Both the position numbers and the translations under genes were made by a program. Below the pieces are notes generated by a model. The model was not told the DNA's origin. It worked only from the letters and a program-made list of their open reading frames with translations, and ran no database searches. Shown one piece after another: positions 1 to 6,089 of a stretch of 6,089 bases of DNA. This DNA comes from Flavobacteriaceae bacterium (GTDB taxonomy: Bacteria; Bacteroidota; Bacteroidia; Flavobacteriales; Flavobacteriaceae), in contig DOIV01000116.1 of the NCBI GenBank assembly GCA_003511845.1, positions 1-6,089 of the forward strand, in the 5' to 3' direction. Each line of letters begins with the position of its first letter. The first letter of the stretch is position 1.

Positions 1-14
1 CACAAATAGCATAG

Positions 15-623
15 TTGTCCATTTACTCTCACACCTCTATGATAATACACAATCTCATTGTTTTTAAATCGATTAAAGCTGATTTTAAGGTGCCTTGTCA
101 TCTAGCTTCAGGCAACCATGATGTTGGAAATATTCCAAATGATTCAACGCTAAATTATTATCGGAAAATTATTGGAAAAGACTATTTTGAATTTAAAAAC
201 AAAGGATATTCGTTTATTATAACAAACACTCAATTGTGGAAAATAGATGTAGAAAAGGAATCTCAAAAACATGATGATTGGTTTAAAGAAACATTAAAAA
301 ATCAAAAAAATAATCCTGTAATTGTTATCGGTCATTTTCCATTGTTTATTGAATTACCTAAAGAAGAAGATCACTATTTCAATTTACCCATAACTAAAAG
401 GCAAGAGTTATTAAATTTATTTCTTAAAAATAATGTTAAAGCGTATTTATCAGGTCACACTCACAAAACTGTGATTAATAACTATAAAAATATTCAATTG
501 GTTAGTGGAGAAACAACCAGTAAAAATTTTGATGATAGGCATTTAGGATTTAGACTTTGGAATATTACACCCGACACACTAAAGCACCGCTTTATTGCTT
601 TAGACTCATTATCTGTGCCATAA
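15..623 (+). CDS. Calcineurin-like metallophosphoesterase, CPPED1-like, 5' end missing or frameshifted
   Basis: C-terminal part of a calcineurin-superfamily phosphoesterase, a family of dimetal enzymes that hydrolyse phosphate mono- or diesters. Three metal-site motifs are visible, numbered from the TTG at 15: GNHD (33-36), GHFPLF with its His at 107, and GHTH (147-150). GNHDVGN, the DYFEF segment, the YFNL segment after the second His motif and the C-terminal hydrophobic/HR pattern recall the eukaryotic CPPED1 protein phosphatase family, so this subfamily is favoured; the substrate is unknown. The N-terminal DxH and GDxxH motifs are absent. An in-frame TAG lies at 12-14, so TTG at 15 is only the formal opening of the frame, not a convincing start. 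Upstream bases encode family-like fragments in alternating frames (see findings). The gene is either a pseudogene or damaged by sequence error at the edge. It converges on the DUF6952 gene. The family call is firm; the intactness is doubtful. Confidence 0.8.
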   Translation: MSIYSHTSMIIHNLIVFKSIKADFKVPCHLASGNHDVGNIPNDSTLNYYRKIIGKDYFEFKNKGYSFIITNTQLWKIDVEKESQKHDDWFKETLKNQKNNPVIVIGHFPLFIELPKEEDHYFNLPITKRQELLNLFLKNNVKAYLSGHTHKTVINNYKNIQLVSGETTSKNFDDRHLGFRLWNITPDTLKHRFIALDSLSVP

Positions 624-631
624 GGAAAAAG

Positions 632-654
632 AAAATCATCATAAGGTGATTTTT
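632..654. terminator. Bidirectional intrinsic terminator between convergent genes
   Basis: A 9-bp stem (632-640 with 645-653, one T-G wobble) closes an ATAA loop. It is followed by T residues on the plus strand, and preceded by an A-rich run (625-635) that becomes a U-tract on the minus strand. It lies 8 bp after the phosphoesterase stop and 15 bp beyond the DUF6952 stop, so it can terminate both converging transcripts. Confidence 0.7.
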
Positions 655-668
655 AATGTTAAAAAATA

Positions 669-926
669 TTATGAATCAATAGAACCTAATACTCTTTTCA
701 TAAATGTATTCAATGCTTCTTTTTTAGGCATACCTTCTTTTATCATTTTATCAACTTCTAAGGCTCCATATAAATTAGAGATCACTTCACCTAGCACATC
801 TAACTCTTCATCTTTTAACGAAGAGGCTTCTGTTAAAAACTCTAAAGTTTCTAGTGTCTCTAAGATATAATCTTGGTCGTTTTCTTCAATAAAACTGGTT
901 AAATGTTTAATTATTGGTAACTTCAT
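669..926 (-). CDS. DUF6952-type small conserved flavobacterial protein
   Basis: An 85-residue soluble protein with no signal peptide, no membrane segment and no cysteine. It is rich in Glu/Asp and Leu and is probably all-helical. The N-terminal KLPIIKHL and IEENDQDY segments, the central SLKDEELDVLGE and NLYGALEV segments, and the C-terminal FMKRVLGS end match my memory of the family called DUF6952 in Flavobacteriia, which has no known function. Its ATG lies inside the 3' end of the thioredoxin gene (20-bp overlap), so the two are almost certainly cotranscribed and translationally coupled. The reading frame is complete and ends just before the convergent terminator. From context it may be an accessory of thiol redox or peroxide defence, but nothing in its own sequence shows catalysis or metal binding. 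The gene is confident; the DUF name is from memory. Confidence 0.85.
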   Translation of the reverse strand: MKLPIIKHLTSFIEENDQDYILETLETLEFLTEASSLKDEELDVLGEVISNLYGALEVDKMIKEGMPKKEALNTFMKRVLGSIDS

Positions 927-1218
927 CTACTAAATCTTTTAAAATTTCAAACTTATTGGTTTGTGTCTGATTTACAAAAACACCGTCTTTAAAAGCAGCA
1001 AAAGTTGGTAAATTGTCAACAGTTGCCAGCTTACGAGTATTCGGAAATTTCTCAGCGTCAGCATACACGAAAATTACATCTTCGTTCTCTCTTGCTAATT
1101 TCTTAAACTTTGGTTTCATAATTCTACAATTGCCACACCAAGTAGCCGCATACTGTACCACTACTGTTTTATTATCAGCAACTATCTGCTCTAAATTATC
1201 TTGATCTAATTCTATCAT
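907..1218 (-). CDS. Thioredoxin family protein with CGNC active site
   Basis: A single-domain cytoplasmic thioredoxin-fold protein of 103 residues, close to the usual ~105. It has the ATWCGNC active site (Cys28, Cys31), a following KPKFKKL helix, the cis-proline motif LPTF (Pro71) and the FKDG turn after it. There is no signal peptide. Two departures from classical TrxA are visible: the residue between the cysteines is Asn, not Pro, and the buried Asp of E. coli Trx (Asp26) corresponds to Gln22. Both positions influence redox potential and proton transfer, so this is a specialised family member, not the housekeeping thioredoxin. It lies between the peroxiredoxin gene upstream and the DUF6952 gene, which it overlaps. 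The likely role is dithiol reduction of the neighbouring peroxiredoxin or another partner (inference). No clear promoter of its own was seen in the 105-bp upstream gap. Confidence 0.93.
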   Translation of the reverse strand: MIELDQDNLEQIVADNKTVVVQYAATWCGNCRIMKPKFKKLARENEDVIFVYADAEKFPNTRKLATVDNLPTFAAFKDGVFVNQTQTNKFEILKDLVDEVTNN

Positions 1219-1250
1219 TGTGATATTTTTTAAGTTGTAAATAATTCTGA

Positions 1251-1315
1251 AGATTCCCTTTTTTTCGGGAATGACAGTTTTAAAGGAAACCTCGACACAG
1301 CGTGTCGAGGAATCT
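1251..1315. repeat. Composite palindromic intergenic repeat (REP-like)
   Basis: A 65-bp unit bounded by the perfect 7-bp inverted repeat AGATTCC (1251-1257) and GGAATCT (1309-1315). Inside are two further palindromes: ATTCCC/GGGAAT (1253-1258 with 1267-1272) and CCTCGACAC/GTGTCGAGG (1290-1298 with 1302-1310). The GC-rich arms stand out from the AT-rich surroundings. Pieces such as GATTCCC...GGGAATGACA resemble intergenic palindromes I recall from many flavobacterial genomes. Only one copy is in the window, so its dispersed nature cannot be shown here. Confidence 0.5.
1290..1310 (-). terminator. Hairpin behind the peroxiredoxin gene, possible terminator
   Basis: A perfect 9-bp GC-rich stem (CCTCGACAC/GTGTCGAGG) with a 3-nt loop, starting 13 bp past the peroxiredoxin stop. 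Read on the minus strand it is followed by TTTCCTTT, an interrupted U-tract. It probably stops or attenuates peroxiredoxin transcripts before the thioredoxin gene, which could set different expression levels for the two. It may equally be just part of the composite repeat, because the U-tract is imperfect. Confidence 0.45.
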
Positions 1316-1323
1316 CTATTTAA

Positions 1324-1965
1324 TTAGTGAGAAGCTAAATATTCAGCTGTTCCTTTGGCATTTGCTTGCATTGCATCTTCACCTTCTTCCCAGTTTGCAG
1401 GACAAACCTCACCTTTTTCTTGTACATGTGTATAAGCATCAATCAAACGTAAGTATTCATTTACATTTCTACCTACTGGCATATGATTGATTCCTTCATG
1501 GAAAACCAAACCATCTTCATCAATTAAATAAGTAGCTCTATAAGTTACATTATCACCTTCTACTTGTACTGTACCTGTCTCTTCATCGTACGTTTCATTG
1601 GTGATATCTAAAATACCCAAGATGCTTGATAAATTACGGTTACTGTCTGCTAAAATAGAATATGCAACTCCCTCAATACCTCCATTATCTTTTGCTGTAC
1701 TTAACCATGCAAAATGTACTTCTGGCGTATCACAAGACGCTCCTATTACTATAGTATTTCTTTTTTCAAACTCACCTATTGCTGCTTGAAAAGCATGTAA
1801 TTCTGTTGGACAAACAAATGTAAAGTCTTTTGGATACCAAAATAACACTACTTTCTTTTTGTTCTTTACCGCCTCTTCTAACACATTTACTTTAAATGTA
1901 TCTCCCATTTCATTCATTGCATCTACGCTTAAATCTGGAAATTGTTTACCTACTGCTGTTGCCAT
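1324..1965 (-). CDS. Typical 2-Cys peroxiredoxin (AhpC/Prx1 type)
   Basis: A thiol peroxidase that reduces H2O2, organic hydroperoxides or peroxynitrite using electrons from thioredoxin or AhpF. The 213-residue protein carries the peroxidatic motif FTFVCPTE (Cys52, with Pro45 and Thr49 of the active site), the conserved Arg143 in the YRATYLID strand, and the resolving-cysteine motif EVCPANW (Cys188). This is the typical 2-Cys arrangement, in which the two cysteines form an intersubunit disulfide in a dimer or decamer. About 25 residues follow the resolving Cys, as in Prx1-like members, whereas E. coli AhpC is ~187 residues. There is no signal peptide, so it is cytoplasmic. The ATG start gives the canonical N-terminus (VGKQFPDL). 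A TAnnTTTG promoter element lies ~40 bp upstream. The thioredoxin downstream on the same strand is its probable reductant. The exact ahpC versus prx naming is not decidable here. Confidence 0.97.
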   Translation of the reverse strand: MATAVGKQFPDLSVDAMNEMGDTFKVNVLEEAVKNKKKVVLFWYPKDFTFVCPTELHAFQAAIGEFEKRNTIVIGASCDTPEVHFAWLSTAKDNGGIEGVAYSILADSNRNLSSILGILDITNETYDEETGTVQVEGDNVTYRATYLIDEDGLVFHEGINHMPVGRNVNEYLRLIDAYTHVQEKGEVCPANWEEGEDAMQANAKGTAEYLASH

Positions 1966-2005
1966 ATTTTATAGTATTTATAATTAATATTTATTTTTAT
2001 TACTA

Positions 2006-2013
2006 CAAATATA
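2006..2013 (-). promoter_or_regulatory. Bacteroidota -7 element of the peroxiredoxin gene
   Basis: On the minus strand this reads TATATTTG, an exact match to the Bacteroidota primary-sigma -7 consensus TAnnTTTG. It lies ~40 bp before the peroxiredoxin ATG, which gives a short AT-rich leader. No clear TTG (-33 element) is seen ~19 bp further upstream; that spot is occupied by the edge of the inverted repeat 2032-2059, so activator help is possible. Confidence 0.5.
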
Positions 2014-2031
2014 GTATAGATAAACCATCTT

Positions 2032-2059
2032 TAAGAAAAATGCTTATCCATTTTTCTTA
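2032..2059. repeat. 11-bp inverted repeat upstream of the peroxiredoxin promoter
   Basis: TAAGAAAAATG (2032-2042) and CATTTTTCTTA (2049-2059) are perfect inverted copies separated by CTTATC. The repeat begins ~19 bp upstream of the peroxiredoxin -7 element, where the -33 region should be. It could be an operator for a dimeric regulator or a chance A/T hairpin. No known OxyR or PerR box pattern was recognised in it. Confidence 0.45.
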
Positions 2060-2201
2060 TATTATTATAAAGTTTATTGATACTAAATTAGTGTTGATAA
2101 AATTTCCTTATTCAACTCTAAATGTTTTATAATAAAAAACAACTATAATTTCTCTTTTATTTTATATTCATTAAAACATAGTAATCACCACTACCAACAA
2201 T

Positions 2202-2234
2202 TGTTAATAACCTTTGTTAATAGTCTGTTGAAAA
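2202..2234 (+). repeat. Three degenerate DnaA-box-like direct repeats
   Basis: TGTTAATAA (2202-2210), TGTTAATAG (2215-2223) and TGTTGAAAA (2226-2234) lie in the same orientation, with starts 13 and 11 bp apart. The first and third each match the DnaA box TGTGGATAA at 7 of 9 positions and the second at 6 of 9. TTGTTAATA is an exact 9-bp direct repeat between the first two. A 10-bp palindrome AACAATTGTT (2196-2205) overlaps the first copy. The repeat itself is directly visible; any binding protein is inference. Confidence 0.45.
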
Positions 2235-2256
2235 AGTTCTTCATCAATTTAACGCT

Positions 2257-2495
2257 AAACTACTAATAATCGTAGTTTTATCATATTGAATCTAAATTCA
2301 AAATTAACATTACTCCCTTTTTGTTTTATTTTGAAATTTACTATGAGTTTTTAGATTCAAAAATGATAACGATTTTTATCGTTACATTTATTGTTCTTTA
2401 ATCTATCTATGACAGTGTTAAGCACACAATCCTTTAAATGATAAATTAATTATAAAGAACAAAGATAAAAGCACCTTATTTTTAAGGTGCTTTTT
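2257..2495 (+). ncRNA. Candidate structured small RNA ending in an orphan terminator
   Basis: The following stems lie in order on the plus strand. AAACTAC/GTAGTTT pairs 2257-2263 with 2272-2278. TTGAATCTAAA/TTTAGATTCAA (11 bp) pairs 2286-2296 with 2350-2360 and directly stacks on TTCAAAAT/ATTTTGAA (8 bp, 2297-2304 with 2328-2335). TAACGAT/ATCGTTA (7 bp) closes a TTTT loop at 2367-2384. TTGTTCTTTA/TAAAGAACAA (10 bp) pairs 2391-2400 with 2453-2462. A strong intrinsic terminator follows at 2467-2495. No open frame precedes this terminator on the same strand, and the isocitrate dehydrogenase promoter candidate lies beyond it, so it presumably ends a non-coding transcript. The 5' end is not defined; a weak AACCTTTG at 2209-2216 could be its -7 element. 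AT-rich DNA forms stems by chance, and I did not recognise a known RNA family. Confidence 0.33.
2467..2495 (+). terminator. Strong intrinsic terminator with no gene in front of it
   Basis: Perfect 12-bp stem: AAAAGCACCTTA (2467-2478) pairs with TAAGGTGCTTTT (2483-2494) around a TTTT loop, and T residues continue to 2495. The core GCACC/GGTGC is GC-rich. It ends 95 bp before the isocitrate dehydrogenase ATG and 38 bp before that gene's -7 element, so it insulates that gene from upstream transcription or ends a small RNA. Confidence 0.8.
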
Positions 2496-2532
2496 GTTTA
2501 TTAATATAACATACAATTCCCGCATTTATTAG

Positions 2533-4815
<2,283 letters not shown>

Positions 4816-4823
4816 AACATCAT

Positions 4824-4849
4824 AAAACCTCTTTTTAGGGGCTTTTTTT
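4824..4849 (+). terminator. Intrinsic terminator after isocitrate dehydrogenase
   Basis: A short GC stem CCTC (4828-4831) with GGGG (4838-4841, one T-G wobble) closes a TTTTTA loop and is followed by a 7-T run (4843-4849); flanking A residues can pair with the T-run past one mismatch. It starts 8 bp after the stop codon. A second mini-hairpin CCTC-AAT-GAGG follows at 4853-4863. The weak stem suggests incomplete termination, so some murQ expression may come from read-through. Confidence 0.65.
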
Positions 4850-4891
4850 AAACCTCAATGAGGGATTAAAAATAAAATATATTTTCAAATC

Positions 4892-5713
4892 ATGAATTTT
4901 ACTAAAACTACAGAACAAGACTCCAATTACAATCATCTCGAAAAGATGAGTATACATGAATTGTTAGTCAATATCAATACAGAAGATAAAACAGTACCAC
5001 TCGCTGTAGAAAAATCTTTACCTCAAATAGAACATTTAGTAGAAAAAATTGTTCCAAAATTAAAAAATGGAGGCCGGTTGTTTTATATAGGTGCTGGTAC
5101 AAGCGGAAGATTAGGAGTACTTGATGCTTCTGAATGCCCTCCAACTTTTGGTGTTTCTTACGACTTGGTTATTGGCTTGATTGCTGGTGGTGATATTGCC
5201 ATTAGAAAAGCCGTTGAATTTGCAGAAGATTCTACCGAACAAGGCTGGAAAGATTTACAAGCATATAAAATTTCTGATAAAGATGTAGTTATTGGTATCG
5301 CTGCTTCAGGAACGACTCCTTATGTCATTGCTGCACTCGAAAAATGTAACGAAAACAACATCATTACGGGTTGTATCACTTGTAATGATAAAAGTCCTTT
5401 AGCTTTAACTGCAAAATTTCCAATTGTAGTTATTGTTGGTCCGGAGTTTGTGACTGGTAGCTCTCGTATGAAAGCTGGTACTGCTCAAAAATTAGTATTG
5501 AATATGATTAGCACCACAACCATGATTCAATTAGGAAAAATTAAAGGAAATAAAATGGTAGACATGCAACTCTCTAACGATAAGCTAGTTGACAGAGGTG
5601 TGAAGATGGTGATGAGCGAATTAGATATTGATGAAAGTTTAGCTAAAGAATTACTACTAAAATATGGTAATGTTAGAAATACTATAAATAATTATCCTCT
5701 TGAAAGAAAATAA
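4892..5713 (+). CDS. murQ: N-acetylmuramic acid 6-phosphate etherase (MurQ)
   Basis: A cytoplasmic SIS-domain lyase/hydrolase that cleaves the D-lactyl ether of MurNAc-6-phosphate to give GlcNAc-6-phosphate and D-lactate in peptidoglycan recycling (EC 4.2.1.126). Seen in the 273-residue protein: the sugar-phosphate loop YIGAGTSGRLGVLDASECPP (65-84) with Glu81, equivalent to catalytic Glu83 of E. coli MurQ; Glu112 in AEDS, equivalent to Glu114; ASGTTPY (138-144); and the family signature GPEFVTGSSRMKAGTAQK (183-200). It is shorter than E. coli MurQ (298) at the C-terminus; I recall similar lengths in flavobacterial members, and all catalytic parts are present. The ATG follows an A/T-rich leader without Shine-Dalgarno. 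A near-consensus TATATTTT at 4878-4885 is too close to the ATG for a normal leader. The 3' end overlaps the next gene by 14 bp, so it heads an operon with the membrane protein and the ATP-grasp-type gene. Confidence 0.97.
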   Translation: MNFTKTTEQDSNYNHLEKMSIHELLVNINTEDKTVPLAVEKSLPQIEHLVEKIVPKLKNGGRLFYIGAGTSGRLGVLDASECPPTFGVSYDLVIGLIAGGDIAIRKAVEFAEDSTEQGWKDLQAYKISDKDVVIGIAASGTTPYVIAALEKCNENNIITGCITCNDKSPLALTAKFPIVVIVGPEFVTGSSRMKAGTAQKLVLNMISTTTMIQLGKIKGNKMVDMQLSNDKLVDRGVKMVMSELDIDESLAKELLLKYGNVRNTINNYPLERK

Positions 5714-5927
5714 ACCCTCATTATTTAGTGCATTTAAACGCTTGGCAATTGCTTTACCTTTATTATTTATTGCTCCTATAGTGATAACTATCGGATTTAA
5801 AGCATTGAAAAAGGATGGTAACTTTATCTTATTAATTATCGGATTATTTTTAGGAGTAATTGCTATTACGATTACGGCTTTCGGATTGATAAAAGTATCA
5901 AGAGCCTTATTTGACAAGGATAAATAA
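5700..5927 (+). CDS. Small two-helix membrane protein, DUF6095-like, TTG start
   Basis: A 75-residue protein with two predicted transmembrane helices (about residues 14-33 and 42-64), a short positively charged loop (KALKKDG) between them, basic residues before helix 1 and a charged C-terminal tail (DKDK). The pattern ALPLLFIAPIVI plus a C-terminal ALFD resembles what I recall as the flavobacterial DUF6095 family, which has no known function. There is no ATG in the frame. The preceding in-frame stop is at 5685-5687, and TTG at 5700 is the only standard start, giving a 14-bp overlap with murQ and probable translational coupling. An ATT or ATA start between 5688 and 5696 cannot be excluded. The next gene begins one base after its stop, so it is the middle gene of a tight operon. 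An envelope-associated role linked to cell-wall recycling is inference. Confidence 0.78.
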   Translation: MKENKPSLFSAFKRLAIALPLLFIAPIVITIGFKALKKDGNFILLIIGLFLGVIAITITAFGLIKVSRALFDKDK

Positions 5928-5928
5928 A

Positions 5929-6089
5929 ATGCTTAAAATTAAATCTTTCCTTACCAAATTACTACAATGGGAACATTGGCCAACCTATATGTTCTATGTC
6001 CCATTAGCACCTTTTTACATCTATCAGACAATCAAAGCAAGGCATTTAGTCTCCTATTTAATTGCAAATCCTGCAATTAAATATTCAGG
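5929..6089 (+). CDS. Probable ATP-grasp family protein, N-terminal part, cut by window end
   Basis: Open frame of 53 codons plus two bases running off the right edge, starting with ATG one base after the preceding stop. Visible features are an aromatic WEHWPTYMFYVPLAP segment (14-28), a hydrophobic stretch to about residue 46, a KARH motif, and NPAIKYSG at the edge. This start layout (W.HWP, Y.PL.P, K.R, then NP...G) matches my memory of flavobacterial proteins annotated as ATP-grasp or D-alanine-D-alanine-ligase-like, in which a GESK segment follows. The ATP-binding and catalytic parts lie beyond the window, so the family call rests on the N-terminus alone. It forms an operon with murQ and the small membrane protein. 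ATP-grasp enzymes join a carboxylate to an amine or thiol; the substrate here is unknown. Confidence 0.6.
   Translation, partial: MLKIKSFLTKLLQWEHWPTYMFYVPLAPFYIYQTIKARHLVSYLIANPAIKYS

Noticed and set aside
2011..2036. OxyR-like ATAG-N7-CTAT array near the peroxiredoxin promoter
   Set aside because: Single ATAG/CTAT words occur, but the regular 7-bp spacing of an OxyR site is not present; in AT-rich DNA these words are expected by chance.
1896..2132. A 78-codon plus-strand frame overlapping the peroxiredoxin start and extending into the non-coding region
   Set aside because: Its first part is antisense to the well-supported peroxiredoxin N-terminus, and the rest is low-complexity Ile/Tyr/Leu/Lys sequence typical of translated AT-rich DNA.
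2363..2441. Two tiny frames (12 codons at 2363-2401 and 10 codons at 2409-2441) ahead of the terminator, considered as leader peptides for attenuation
   Set aside because: They have no run of regulatory codons related to isocitrate metabolism, the nearby stems do not overlap the terminator to form an antiterminator, and the isocitrate dehydrogenase promoter candidate lies downstream of them.
4824..4863. Alternative pairing of the two CCTC copies with the downstream GAGG as a regulatory switch before murQ
   Set aside because: The pairings are only 4 bp and no sensor or leader peptide is visible; it is better read as a weak terminator plus an incidental mini-hairpin.
4878..4885. TATATTTT as a -7 promoter element for murQ
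   Set aside because: It misses the final G and ends 6 bp before the ATG, which would make the mRNA leaderless. It is more likely part of the A/T-rich ribosome-binding leader.

Overview
The window looks like chromosomal DNA from a marine-type flavobacterium (Bacteroidota, class Flavobacteriia). It is very AT-rich. There are no Shine-Dalgarno leaders; starts are preceded by A-rich stretches. The two best promoter candidates match the Bacteroidota -7 consensus TAnnTTTG. Several proteins are typical of this class: a monomeric NADP-dependent isocitrate dehydrogenase, a peroxiredoxin-thioredoxin-DUF6952 cluster, and MurQ followed by a DUF6095-type membrane protein and an ATP-grasp-type protein. No mobile element, CRISPR array, tRNA or rRNA was recognised.

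Left part (1-623, plus strand): the C-terminal two thirds of a calcineurin-like metallophosphoesterase resembling the CPPED1 family. Its 5' end is out of frame or degraded in the first ~75 bases. It converges on the next cluster across a bidirectional terminator hairpin (632-654).

Redox cluster (669-1965, minus strand, transcribed right to left): a typical 2-Cys peroxiredoxin, then a 105-bp gap holding a palindromic repeat or terminator, then a small thioredoxin with a CGNC active site. The thioredoxin overlaps a DUF6952-type protein by 20 bp. Together they probably act in peroxide and thiol homeostasis.

Long non-coding region (1966-2589): it separates the minus-strand redox cluster from the plus-strand isocitrate dehydrogenase gene. 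It holds a candidate promoter for each, an 11-bp inverted repeat next to the peroxiredoxin promoter, three degenerate DnaA-box-like direct repeats, and a series of stems ending in a strong intrinsic terminator (2467-2495) with no gene in front of it. A small structured RNA is the simplest reading. This is the least explained part of the window.

Right part (2590-6089, plus strand): the complete monomeric isocitrate dehydrogenase (NADPH-forming TCA-cycle step) and its terminator, then a tight cluster of murQ (cell-wall MurNAc-6-phosphate recycling), a 75-residue two-helix membrane protein overlapping murQ and starting with TTG, and the first 53 codons of a probable ATP-grasp protein cut by the window edge. 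The isocitrate dehydrogenase makes NADPH, which can ultimately feed the thioredoxin/peroxiredoxin system on the other side of the divergent region. That functional link is inference only.
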